From Thermoplasmata archaeon (GTDB taxonomy: Archaea > Thermoplasmatota > Thermoplasmata > Lutacidiplasmatales > UBA184), in assembly GCA_021796385.1 (NCBI GenBank), contig JAJYXQ010000033.1, forward strand, positions 1 to 64,000: 64,000 nt of DNA, in the 5' to 3' direction. Numbering within the stretch: the stretch's first letter is position 1; each line of letters begins with the position of its first letter. Below are positions 8,875 through 17,237 of this stretch, piece after piece. The notes under the pieces were generated by a model. That model ran no database searches. It saw only the letters and a program-made list of their open reading frames with translations, and had not been told where the DNA came from. The translations under genes and the position numbers were made by a program.

Positions 8875-8980
8875 GCCCGCGTGGGGTAGCTACGATCGGG
8901 GGACCTCCCCTGCTCGCTACAATGGATTATCCTAGAGGCCTGCGGAGCCTCGGACCTGGGTTCAAATCCCAGCGCGGGCG
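8875..8980 (+). tRNA. tRNA-Arg(GCG) with an intron-like insertion in the D-loop
   Basis: The acceptor arms GCCCGCG and CGCGGGC pair perfectly with discriminator G at 8980. The T arm is CTGGG-TTCAAAT-CCCAG. The anticodon arm is GAGGC-CTGCGGA-GCCTC, giving anticodon GCG (Arg, CGC). The D-stem GGGT/ATCC encloses about 40 nt instead of 8-11. The extra part is bounded by a GCTAC direct repeat and can fold (GTAGC with GCTAC, GGGG with CCCC), as expected of a noncanonical archaeal tRNA intron of about 27-33 nt. The exact splice sites cannot be fixed by eye. A TATA-like cttattag lies about 32 nt upstream. Confidence 0.82.
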
Positions 8981-9067
8981 CTCAGTCCCCGATGAGGGCA
9001 AAAACTGTTGCCACCGAGGGCAATGAACACATATCGGCCCCATGGTAAGTAGGCCGGCGCCGTGCTC

Positions 9068-10030
9068 TCAGGACGAGTGTTCCACATTGGGGCTTACCCC
9101 CGGTTCGTCGATCGGGTGACGGGTGACCTCCCGATAGGCCTTCCACAGGCTGCTGCCCCCGACCACTCCCACGACGAGAACGACGAGGAACGTGGCATAG
9201 CCTATCGAGTCGAGATTGGGGATCGGGTTCCCCGTGGAGAGGGCGTAGTTCGAAATGCTCGGGAATGCGATGATCAACATGCCCACCGCTGCGAACGCGA
9301 GCCCGCCCAGGTAGAGGGTCCGGGCCGCCGTCCTTCGGCCCATCTGCTGTATCTGGGACTGGGAAAGTTTCCGGACGCGGGCCAACTGGGCGAAGAGCGC
9401 CCCGATGACGATCTGCATGACCATCGTTCCCAAGCCGAACATCGTGCCGACCAGCGCGGCCCACCAAACGTTCGGCATCTGCGGAGCCAGGATGAACACA
9501 AGGATGGTGGCGAACCCTCCGAAGCCCCAGCCTGCGACGAAGCCATGGACGATCGCCATCCGGAGCGAAACCGGTTTGACCTCGAACTCGGGCGGTGACT
9601 CATGGCGGGCCTCGGTGGCGTGGTGGGTGTGGTCCCCGAAGAACGAGCCGAGGGCCCGCTCGAAAAGGGCGTCGAACGGCAGGTGGATGTCGGAACCCCG
9701 GATGAGATACCAGCCGGCCGCGAACATCACCACGCCCACGAGGACGTAGACCACGCCGTCCAGATTGTAGATCCGATAAATCGCGGCGAGTCCGAGAAAG
9801 CCCAAAGCGGCGAGGATGGAACGCTGGATGGTGAACCCTGAGGAGAACACGAGGCCCGCCTTCGCCCCTCCCCGGCTGCTGTAGCTACCCACCGAATAGC
9901 TGAAGGTGATGGGCCAAGTGTGCTCGTCGGGTGTGGCCCCATGCAAGAGCCCGAGGATGAACCCGAACGTCAGGATCGCCGGGATGGTCATGCCCTGGGG
10001 GGGATTGAGGATGGCGTTGAGATCCCACAT
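9068..10030 (-). CDS. NicO/RcnA-like divalent metal (Ni/Co) transporter
   Basis: Read from the ATG at 10030, preceded by a strong Shine-Dalgarno sequence (GGAGGAGAG), the protein has 320 residues and six or more hydrophobic segments. GFILGLLHGATPDEHTWPIT resembles the HxxxxDH-type signature of nickel/cobalt transporters, and a His-rich loop (GDHTHHATEARHE) separates the two halves. The track start at 10171 lies inside the upstream regulator gene. The ATG immediately abuts the stop of the DtxR-like gene, so the pair form one operon and the transporter is probably metal-regulated. Direction of transport and metal are inferred only. Confidence 0.65.
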   Translation of the reverse strand: MWDLNAILNPPQGMTIPAILTFGFILGLLHGATPDEHTWPITFSYSVGSYSSRGGAKAGLVFSSGFTIQRSILAALGFLGLAAIYRIYNLDGVVYVLVGVVMFAAGWYLIRGSDIHLPFDALFERALGSFFGDHTHHATEARHESPPEFEVKPVSLRMAIVHGFVAGWGFGGFATILVFILAPQMPNVWWAALVGTMFGLGTMVMQIVIGALFAQLARVRKLSQSQIQQMGRRTAARTLYLGGLAFAAVGMLIIAFPSISNYALSTGNPIPNLDSIGYATFLVVLVVGVVGGSSLWKAYREVTRHPIDEPGVSPNVEHSS

Positions 10031-10464
10031 CAACTCTCCTCCTTTCCACGGTGGGGGCAGCGGGGGATGGGCTCCCCGTGTGGGCAGGTCCCGGGGTGGC
10101 CATCGGCGACGCACAGCCGCTCGATGGTGGCGTGTCCGATGGAGAGATCGACCTCCCGGGCAGCTTCGCACAGGCGTTCCCGGGGCAGGCCCATCCGGTC
10201 GAACATCCGTTCCACGATCCGGTGGTGCCGTTCGTACTCGAGGAGGCAGGACTGACCCTTGGGCGTGAGCCGGGACCTTCCCCGGTACCGATCCACGAGC
10301 CCGAGGCTCTCGAGTGCCGTCAGGTGGGCGAGGGCGGAGGGAGCAGAGATGGCGAGAATCTCAGCGACCCGGCCCAAGCGGACGCCCGCGCGGGCTTCCT
10401 CACCATCCTTGAGGGCGCGAAGTGTGTCTACCTGCCTCCGGGTGAGCCTTTCGAGGAGCTCCAT
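10030..10464 (-). CDS. DtxR/MntR-family metal-dependent transcriptional repressor
   Basis: This 144-residue protein has an N-terminal winged helix (VAEILAISAPSALAHLTALE, about 33-52) and a dimerisation/metal domain with YERHHRIVERMF and the tail GHPGTCPHGEPIPRC, close to the DtxR-family GHPxxCPHGxPIP motif. It probably senses Fe, Mn or Ni and represses the operon with the downstream transporter. A TATA box (TTATATATGG, about 10489-10498) sits near -28 of the ATG, so the mRNA is leaderless. An operator-like palindrome lies just upstream. Confidence 0.82.
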   Translation of the reverse strand: MELLERLTRRQVDTLRALKDGEEARAGVRLGRVAEILAISAPSALAHLTALESLGLVDRYRGRSRLTPKGQSCLLEYERHHRIVERMFDRMGLPRERLCEAAREVDLSIGHATIERLCVADGHPGTCPHGEPIPRCPHRGKEES

Positions 10465-10499
10465 GGTGCATATCTATTACCCACCACCATATATAAGGG

Positions 10500-10519
10500 A
10501 TACCCTAATTTTTAGGTAT
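10500..10519. promoter_or_regulatory. candidate DtxR-type operator
   Basis: The sequence ATACCCTAATTTTTAGGTAT is a near-perfect inverted repeat with CCTAA and TTAGG half-sites, like DtxR-family operators. It lies directly upstream of the TATA box of the DtxR-like gene, where binding could block TBP/TFB. A second short inverted repeat (GGTAT-n6-ATACC) partly overlaps it. Confidence 0.5.
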
Positions 10520-10586
10520 ATCCAAATACCAAAGAACTGCACCCTTCACTGTCCTCTCCGGGACCATGGCGGGACCTACAACGACC

Positions 10587-11975
10587 TCAGGAGGAGGCGC
10601 GGGGGCCCTGGGCTGGTCGGGTCACCTGGTGGTACTTGGCCCACCAGTTGTTCAGGGTGAAGACGAGCTTCTTCCCCATGACCCGCTCCAACCAGATGGG
10701 CACAAGGAATCCCCGGTCGTTGGAGAAGTACCGATAGTACTTCCGCTCCTCCGGTTGGGCATCACCGAGGACCATCCGTGCGACGAGATCGCCGCAGAAC
10801 GTCGCCCAAGGAAGGCCGACGCAACCAAGCACGTAGTGGACCCAGGGCGCCTCCGGGTCCCGGAACACGGTCGGAAGAAGGTCCCGTGTCATGTCAATGC
10901 GCCCGGGCCAATACTCGATGAAGCGTACCCCGTCCAGGCAGGGCAGGGCCCGCTTGAGCTTGCGGATCACCTGTTCGATGATCGCCGGCCCTGTCGTGTC
11001 GTTCGCCGCATAGGTCGACCAGAGCGTTCCTCCTCCGACGAGAAGACGATGATCGCCGGTGGGACGGAAGTACGTGTAGATCAGGCGGCTGTCCCAGCAC
11101 TGGAGGGGTTCGTCCGGAAAGAGGGTCCGGTACTCGCGGTCGCTGAGCGGTTCGCTGATCGAAAGGAATGTCTGGGCATGATAGACGTTCGTGCTGTACT
11201 TGGAGAGACTCGGACGCAGCTTGTCCGCGCAAAAGATGATCTCCTTGGCGGTGACCGAGCCCATGTGGGTCCGTACCGTATGCCCTTCGATAGAGCGCAC
11301 GGAGGTCGATTCGTGGATCGTTGCCCCCCCGTCCAAGAGGGCCCTCTTCACCCCCTGGGAATAGAGGAGCGCATCGATCCCGTAACAATCCGGGTACCGG
11401 ACCCCACAGGAGTAGGCGGAGGAGCCCAAGATGGAACGCAGTGTTCCCGCATCGTAACTCCGATATGGGAAGCCCAGCCGTTTCCGTGCCTCGGACTCTT
11501 CCCGGACCTCTCGGGAACCGCCCGAGCCAACGCCCAGGAATAAACTGTCTTCTTTCACGAGATCGCAGGGAAAGTGGTGCCGCCCCACGAGCTCGAGCAT
11601 GCGTTGGATCCCTCGGACCGGGGCATCCCAGAGGTCGCGTGCCCCTTGAAGACCGAAACGGCGCTCGATCTGGGAGAGCTCGAGCTCGCTGTCCGGCGTC
11701 AGGAAGCCCGCGCTCTTCCCGGTGGAGCTTCCACCACAGATGTTCCTATCAAGAAGGATGACCTGCTTGCCGCGCTCCGTGCATCGCAGGGCCGCTGCGA
11801 GCCCGGCAGCCCCGGCCCCTATGATGACGACATCCGCCTCGTGGTCACCCCGGAGCGGGGGTTGAAGGGGGTCCCGGACGTTAAGCAGACTCGTGTACCA
11901 CCAATTCTGCTCGAGCATCCCCAGTGCCGGGTACGCTCCCCAGAATATAGACTTGCGCGGGTGTCGCAATGACAT
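10587..11975 (-). CDS. FAD-dependent oxidoreductase, DAO (D-amino-acid oxidase-like) family
   Basis: This 462-residue flavoprotein has the FAD dinucleotide fold VVIIGAGAAGLAAALRC (about 49-65) followed by QVILLDRN, and the DAO-family SSTGKSAGFLTPDSELE region. The late blocks RLLVGGGTLW and IEYWPGRIDMTRDLLPTV contact the flavin in relatives such as gamma-glutamylputrescine oxidase and glycine oxidase. The substrate is an amine or amino acid by family only. The C-terminal 60 residues (SNDRGFLVPIWLERVMGKK) are unusual. This is the last chromosomal gene before the left attachment site. Confidence 0.8.
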   Translation of the reverse strand: MSLRHPRKSIFWGAYPALGMLEQNWWYTSLLNVRDPLQPPLRGDHEADVVIIGAGAAGLAAALRCTERGKQVILLDRNICGGSSTGKSAGFLTPDSELELSQIERRFGLQGARDLWDAPVRGIQRMLELVGRHHFPCDLVKEDSLFLGVGSGGSREVREESEARKRLGFPYRSYDAGTLRSILGSSAYSCGVRYPDCYGIDALLYSQGVKRALLDGGATIHESTSVRSIEGHTVRTHMGSVTAKEIIFCADKLRPSLSKYSTNVYHAQTFLSISEPLSDREYRTLFPDEPLQCWDSRLIYTYFRPTGDHRLLVGGGTLWSTYAANDTTGPAIIEQVIRKLKRALPCLDGVRFIEYWPGRIDMTRDLLPTVFRDPEAPWVHYVLGCVGLPWATFCGDLVARMVLGDAQPEERKYYRYFSNDRGFLVPIWLERVMGKKLVFTLNNWWAKYHQVTRPAQGPRASS

Positions 11976-12244
11976 CTTAACGAGAAGTGGGAAAGTCGCG
12001 CCTGGGGGATTCCTTCATCGAAACTTGTCCGCGTTCTGCGGGGTCCCGCTATACCACGGCATGGTCCCCTTCGACACTGGCAGGTTCAAGGTTCCCGATC
12101 TGAGGGATGCCTCCTCTTGCTTTCAATTCGACAATTACCAAGGTCGCCCATCGAACCGTTTTGGGGGGGATTCCCCAGGGAGAACCATGTAGTTGTACGC
12201 ACTCCAGTCGCTGGCCTGACTCGACCGGGCCCGGGCGGGTGTGG

Positions 12245-12260
12245 ATGCTCCTGGGGGGAT
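12245..12260. repeat. left attachment site (attL), 16-bp tRNA-Glu 3'-end copy
   Basis: ATGCTCCTGGGGGGAT is identical and in direct orientation to 52961-52976. Outside the 16 bp the two flanks differ, so this is a core-type repeat and not a second tRNA gene. A chance 16-mer match in a window this size is very unlikely. Confidence 0.75.
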
Positions 12261-12534
12261 GTATACCCGTATGGGTTCAAATACCACAGTACAAGGCTCA
12301 ACCAAGTCACCGCCGGAGCATTCTGTCGACGCGTCGCAGCGGATCACGTTTGACTCCCTTGGACAGGGTGCGCCGCTTAAGAGAAGGATTTCCCCAGGGT
12401 CTTGTCGGTCCCGGATACCATAACCATTCACGAACCGTGCTCCGGTGAAGGATAGCCTCTGCAGGGGATAACCCGGCGAGGGACCCTTCCTCACTGTTAC
12501 CGCCAGCTACGGTTGCACCCGGTGAGTATCACGG

Positions 12535-12554
12535 AAGAAGTCTTGTGACTTCTT
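12535..12554. terminator. perfect 8-bp hairpin, possible terminator or IS remnant
   Basis: AAGAAGTC-TTGT-GACTTCTT forms a perfect stem with a 4-nt loop. It lies just downstream of the minus-strand HTH fragment at 12604-12960. There is no T-run typical of a bacterial terminator, so it could equally belong to a decayed insertion sequence. Confidence 0.35.
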
Positions 12555-12603
12555 GCCTCCTCCACGGTGGTGGATTCCACCTGCGCAAATCTCTCCGCCA
12601 TCC

Positions 12604-12960
12604 CTATTTCGGCAATAGGTTGTTGCCGACCATCGGCGGCTCCCCCGATAGCCCCGTGAGCGTTTTTGCCGTGACCAGGGCCTCCTCGCTCACCATAGCA
12701 AACCGGGCCGCTTGACGGCACAGGCTCCCGTAGACCCACCGGACGTATCGCGGACTGCGGAGGTTCTCATTCAACGGTAGCCTTGGAGCCTCCCGCTCGC
12801 TCTTGCCTTGGCCCGGAAAGTCGCCGAGGCGTCGGCGCAACGATTGAGGGGTAACGCCGTACAGTTGGGCGAGGTCGGTCACATCGTTTCCGGTAAATCC
12901 ACCGGCGTTCGCGTTACGTTCCTGCAGGGCTTGCCGCAGGGCTTCCCTCGATATCCTCAC
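12604..12960 (-). CDS. helix-turn-helix protein, possible transposase N-terminal remnant
   Basis: This 118-residue ORF carries VTDLAQLYGVTPQSLRRRLG (about 27-46), a clear helix-turn-helix. The remainder (LRSPRYVRWVYGSLCRQAAR) has no domain I recognise. It lies between the left att site and a C-terminal transposase fragment on the other strand, in a zone of decay, so it may be the DNA-binding part of a broken insertion-sequence gene rather than a working regulator. Confidence 0.45.
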   Translation of the reverse strand: MRISREALRQALQERNANAGGFTGNDVTDLAQLYGVTPQSLRRRLGDFPGQGKSEREAPRLPLNENLRSPRYVRWVYGSLCRQAARFAMVSEEALVTAKTLTGLSGEPPMVGNNLLPK

Positions 12961-13038
12961 ATCCGAACGGAAGCCGATTTGCAGAATACAGGTACGGGGA
13001 TAGAAGGTTCTACTCAGTCAGGGAAGTGCCGTCAGACC

Positions 13039-13225
13039 ATCCGGTGAACTTGATAGTTTCCAGGGGAACGCTCGCCTTATAGAGGGGGTCTTCTCGGCGG
13101 TGAAACGGAAGTTCGGGGAGAACACAGTATCGCGGACCCCTGAGGGATTGTTCACGGAGGGGTATCCGAGGTTGTGGGCTCATGACGAGTTGAGGGAGTT
13201 TGGGGAGAGAGGTGGGGTGAGGTAG
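13039..13225 (+). pseudogene. C-terminal fragment of a DDE transposase
   Basis: One frame reads IEGVFSAVKRKFGENTVSRTP and ends ELREFGERGGVR before a stop. The IExxFSAVKRKFG block is the C-terminal catalytic-Glu region of IS5/IS4-like archaeal transposases. No N-terminal catalytic Asp region precedes it, so this is a truncated remnant. Confidence 0.6.
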
Positions 13226-13396
13226 TCGTCAGGTCATCCGGCTCACGGTTGGCTATCCTCACCAGATTCATTCAACACAGCAGAAGTAGCCGACACTTTC
13301 AAATAGCATTTCACGATAGGATGGCCACCATGGCGAGTCGATCTCCTCCCAACGCCATCACGATCACGCACTGACCGGCACGCTATTGCAGGAACA

Positions 13397-14392
13397 ATGC
13401 TCGGAATAGATAGGGGGGCAAGTAGTCCTATTGAATCTCATGCGGGCGTAGTCGAGGGGGTTCCCACTACAGGTCAGCCTCGCACCACCACACCTCCCTC
13501 TCGACGGAGAGGCAAGCGGGCAGCCAAATTTTGGGCACTCGTGGCTGCGATGATCGCCATAGGAACTGCTTCCTCAGTCATCTTATTGGACTTTGAAAGA
13601 TCCGAATGTGTTATGGGCCATGCGGTGAAGACCGTCCAGGTTTACACTCCCGTTGCGCTTATGAATCCGCCCTACGGGGGAAGTGTCGCTCTGAACATGA
13701 CTCTCACTCCAACGAAAGGGAACCCCGTGGGGCCAATGTATTCATTCTCGTCCGGTGGATTGAAGGTCACCTCAACGCCCTTGGTCAGCATCTTTGGCCG
13801 CTTGATGTTTGGGCCTGGACCTGTGGGAGGCAACTATTCTGGCTCTGGAGGAGCGTTCCGGATTTTCAATTGGACGGTCTACCCAGTGATAAATGAAACA
13901 GCCTTTACTTTCGGACCGACAACAGTCTGTACAACTAAGTATGTTGCCGTCGCAACCATTTATGGACCTCAAGACGGCATGGATTTTTCTACGATTAACG
14001 TAACAAACAACACTACCGATGCTAGTGAGGCCCATTTTCCCACCTTGCCCTCAGGTGTAAGTCTTCCTCCAAACACGACGATGATGTGGTTCGACAACGG
14101 TTTCCACTTTGCGAACTTTCCTTCTGTGGACACATGTGGCAAGACATCACCCTCGGTGATTACCGTAAATGGGACTGTGTCCTTGCTTATCTCCTTCACT
14201 ACGCTTATTGGAAGTCGAAACGTGACACTTGACGGGACGCTATACTGGACCAACCAAGACCAACCCGCGGGCAACATGATCGGCCCCACGATGACCTATG
14301 TATTTCCAGCGAACTTTGGTGTTTGGCAGATATACTCTCCCGCCGGTGCAAACACCCTTGGCGCGCTTGCCTTTCAATATCACCCTTGCTGA
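13397..14392 (+). CDS. membrane-anchored extracytoplasmic protein, unknown function
   Basis: This 331-residue protein has a Pro/Arg-rich cytoplasmic N-terminus (RTTTPPSRRRGKR), one transmembrane segment (about 45-65, FWALVAAMIAIGTASSVILL) and a long outer domain with several N-glycosylation sequons (INVTNNTT, NGSVS-like) and three or four cysteines. It matches no family I know. Codon and base use is more A+T-rich than the chromosomal arms, in keeping with its place inside the element. The next gene encodes another secreted protein in the same direction, possibly a matched pair. Confidence 0.55.
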   Translation: MLGIDRGASSPIESHAGVVEGVPTTGQPRTTTPPSRRRGKRAAKFWALVAAMIAIGTASSVILLDFERSECVMGHAVKTVQVYTPVALMNPPYGGSVALNMTLTPTKGNPVGPMYSFSSGGLKVTSTPLVSIFGRLMFGPGPVGGNYSGSGGAFRIFNWTVYPVINETAFTFGPTTVCTTKYVAVATIYGPQDGMDFSTINVTNNTTDASEAHFPTLPSGVSLPPNTTMMWFDNGFHFANFPSVDTCGKTSPSVITVNGTVSLLISFTTLIGSRNVTLDGTLYWTNQDQPAGNMIGPTMTYVFPANFGVWQIYSPAGANTLGALAFQYHPC

Positions 14393-14490
14393 CTGGATCA
14401 ACGGGAACTTGCCTGTTTTGTGAGGCGCGGATACCCCCTATTCATGCGATAGAGAAGCGTTTATGTACTTCACCGTTTTGGGCTCGCTTC

Positions 14491-15777
14491 GTGAAGCCTA
14501 TGAAGAGACTAGCAACAATTTGTATGGCTGTACTAGTTGTTGCGACAGTATCTCCTATCTTGACTGTTAACGGAAGTGCCCAATATGCGTGTTGCGGCGG
14601 TGGGGGTGGCGGAGGAGGTGGTGGCGGGAGTGCATACGACATTGCCGGCCAAGTTAGCACTGTCTCCGGAGGTAAGGTAATCAATGTGGCTAACCAACCA
14701 GTTTACATTAGTTACACTACTTCTTCCGGCAGCATAAATCATTGGTGCACCACCACTACTTCCACTGGGATCTTTTCCACCCCAGTATCCCCTGATAACG
14801 GCTACAACATGTACGGAGACTTGGCTTATAAAAACGGCGTCACGTACAGTGTCATGGCTTTTGTAGACCCGCCATTGGGCTACGAACAGTGGTGTAATGC
14901 AAACGGTTTTAACGTTCCGGAACTGTCACTTGACAATCAACCGTATTGGTCCGTTATTTTCTATGGGACTGGTGCGAATTACTGGACGATGTTGATTGAA
15001 GACCCGGTAGGTCAGTCTCCTATCGACGTACCAATTGGTACAATGTGGAACAACGGGCAAGGGGGAACAGCTGAAGTTGGTGGAAGCAGTGAACAATCTA
15101 TGAGTGTTTCTGGGAGTGTCAGTGCGTCGCTGTCAGTTGCGGGGGGACCGACTGGCTCTGTTACCTACTCTTCGAGCACAGCAAATTCACAAACGTTCCA
15201 AAGTTCCTACAGTTGTTCTGCGCCGTGTGGAGTTACCACTTATGCCATAGACAAAAGTGTGGGACAGATCACGGTGTACAGTGAACAACCATACAGTGAA
15301 TACCCGGACCTTGTAGAACCAAACTGGGTATATGTACACGAAATACCTGGATCATTCTTCCCGTACAACTTCACATCAGGTAGTCCTGGACCAGACCCCT
15401 ACAGTCCATCAAACCTCCCTTCAGGGTATTGGGTAGGGTCCAGTTCCTCCTATCCAGAGGGGACAAGTTGGCAGGCAATCCCCCATTACCCAGCTAATTT
15501 CTATTCGAGTTCGGAGACTACATCGAGCATTAGTTGGGGGTACTCGGGCGGGAGTTCGTTTAGCGCTTATGGAGTAGACTTTGGCATCGACGCGTCCTTT
15601 TCATTCACCACTGAGACAAGTCAAGGTAGTTACTACCACGCCTTAATGCCTTGGTACCAAGATCCCACTTACAATGATGCATCATGTCTCCTTTACAAAG
15701 TGTTCCAACAGACTTCCGTTATCAATGGCCAAGTCGTAAACGGCCCAGTTCATGTCTGGGTCACGGGAACTTGTTGA
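14491..15777 (+). CDS. secreted Ser/Thr/Tyr-rich protein with an 11-glycine tract
   Basis: From the GTG at 14491 (or the ATG at 14500) the protein starts with a clear signal peptide (MKRLATICMAVLVVATVSPIL). A TATA-like gtttatg lies about 28 nt before the GTG. The mature protein begins QYACC, runs through an uninterrupted glycine tract, then a beta-rich domain with Tyr/Trp/Ser repeats and isolated Cys pairs. The track ORF starting at 14323 overlaps the previous gene and lacks a sensible leader. No known fold is recognised. It is probably a cell-surface or released structural protein. Confidence 0.6.
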   Translation: MKPMKRLATICMAVLVVATVSPILTVNGSAQYACCGGGGGGGGGGGSAYDIAGQVSTVSGGKVINVANQPVYISYTTSSGSINHWCTTTTSTGIFSTPVSPDNGYNMYGDLAYKNGVTYSVMAFVDPPLGYEQWCNANGFNVPELSLDNQPYWSVIFYGTGANYWTMLIEDPVGQSPIDVPIGTMWNNGQGGTAEVGGSSEQSMSVSGSVSASLSVAGGPTGSVTYSSSTANSQTFQSSYSCSAPCGVTTYAIDKSVGQITVYSEQPYSEYPDLVEPNWVYVHEIPGSFFPYNFTSGSPGPDPYSPSNLPSGYWVGSSSSYPEGTSWQAIPHYPANFYSSSETTSSISWGYSGGSSFSAYGVDFGIDASFSFTTETSQGSYYHALMPWYQDPTYNDASCLLYKVFQQTSVINGQVVNGPVHVWVTGTC

Positions 15778-15956
15778 ACTCACCTTGAATGAAAGCCTAT
15801 CGTCTTCAGGCATAGCGTGGGGTGTCGGTAATGTGGAAGGCCCCGTAGCGGGGCATAAGTTCGACGTGAGTAGCTGATTTCCCATCGATGGTGGCGTGGG
15901 CCTAACGAAGGACTCCACGGAGTGGATGGAGGGAAAGTTACACCGGGGTCGGCATT

Positions 15957-16593
15957 TCAACCAAGAACTTCAACCGGGAGACCAACTCTGCCTCCCCCAA
16001 CCCCAACTCTTCGAGCACCCACCCGGATCTTCCCGAGCCGATCCACCAGTTCCTTCACCGACAGATGAAGGGCACTCACTTCCCATTGGAGATAGCGCAA
16101 CAGCGTTAGCCCCATGTTGTCACGACCACATATGCCGCGGGATCGCGGCATCGTGTCGTTCCCACATCGATTTCAGCGAGACTACGTAGCGGTCCTTCAA
16201 CCATTTGAAATGTTCCTCAATCTCTGCCCGGGCCACGGAGGGGTCCAGAGGCTTCTCATCCGGCAGTTCCGGGGCCGCCATATCCCTGATGATCGCCGCC
16301 TTCCCGAAGGACGCTCTCAGCCCCGTCTCCGCCTTCACGTCCTCTTCACACGGGGGCAGGTAGCGCTTCACGCGTTTCCGTTTTGGCGTCATGGCCCCCA
16401 CCTCCTCCACCCCGTAGTCGAAGACGCCCGGGTATCCCTTCGGGATCAAGTCAACCAGCTTGTTCATCGCCACTCTCTGCTTCTTGTGTGGACAGGGCTC
16501 ACGTATCCGGACCACCCCGGTGGTCACCCTCGTCTTTGCCATCTCCCACCTGCGTTTTTGGTAGCGGGCCTCCACAGGGTGATATGTGACCAA
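15957..16593 (-). pseudogene. frameshifted DDE transposase (IS1634/IS4-like)
   Basis: Two adjacent minus-strand frames make one transposase C-terminal half. The first has VTYHPVEARYQKRRWEMAKT and RAEIEEHFKWLKDRYVVSL; the second continues NMGLTLLRYLQWEVSAL and SVKELVDRLGKIRV. The join near 16120-16150 needs a frameshift, and a stop lies upstream of the first frame. IEEHFKWLK is the Glu region of the DDE core. The N-terminal half is missing or unrecognisable. Confidence 0.65.
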
Positions 16594-17237
16594 TACCCGC
16601 CCGTTCCCGGGCCCATACTATCCTCTTGAACCGGAGAACGTTCCCAGGGACTCGACGGGGTCGTTGCATGGGCGGGCAAGGCCCTAGTGAAGGCCCAGCA
16701 AGTACAGGAAGTCATGCGGGGCTGGAAGAAGGTCGTGAACACCAATTTGGGAGTCTATTACCCCGAGGATTACCGCCCTCTCCGCCTCGGAGCGGTCGAT
16801 CCCCGCCTCCCTCAACATGTCGTTCCCTCTCCCCCTGTTCCCGTAGCCTGCTGGTTGGTTCTGGCCGGACTGCACCGGCGTTATAGTTCGTGGGAACTGT
16901 AACTTCGGGGTGAGAAGAGCCCTCCTCCGCCCCCCCTTCAGAATTTGCGAAGTTTCGCAATTTCTATGAGGGCATTAACCTATAGCCACGGAGATCCCTG
17001 ACTGACCTCGGGCCCAAGTCTCCAACCTGGGAGTCTCTCGAACCTTTCACAAGCAACAGTGGACAACATCAGGAATCCCTCACACGTAGGCATGGCATCT
17101 TGCGAGGGCTTCGGACCCATCCGGTCAAGCCCTCGGAGGGTATGGGGGAAGACGGTGAGAGAAGACTCCCAGAACTGGGTGTGCTACCTCCCCCTTAATA
17201 TCGCACTCTCTCTTCCCGACACACAGGTGGCATCTGC
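16594..17237. other. non-coding stretch with a palindrome
   Basis: No gene is supported; short ORFs at 16684-16960 overlap on both strands. It probably includes the decayed upstream part of the transposase. TTGCGAAgtTTCGCAA at 16946-16961 is a perfect 7+7 palindrome that could be an operator. The last 40 bases before the DUF262 gene contain cttaatatcg (TATA-like) and a ggtgg ribosome-binding-like motif. Confidence 0.4.

Larger units (their letters stand above)
11976..12603. other. intergenic region holding the left element boundary
   Basis: No convincing gene is seen. ORFs at 12107-12494 overlap on both strands and match nothing I know. The stretch contains the 16-bp att copy at 12245-12260 and a perfect hairpin at 12535-12554. 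Confidence 0.5.

Noticed and set aside
12270-12285. gggttcaaatacc next to the left att copy, like a tRNA T-loop
   Set aside because: No pairing acceptor or anticodon arms can be built around it, so it is not a second tRNA gene.
12135-12494. 119-residue ORF spanning the left att site
   Set aside because: Competing ORFs on both strands and no family resemblance; the att repeat explains the notable sequence.
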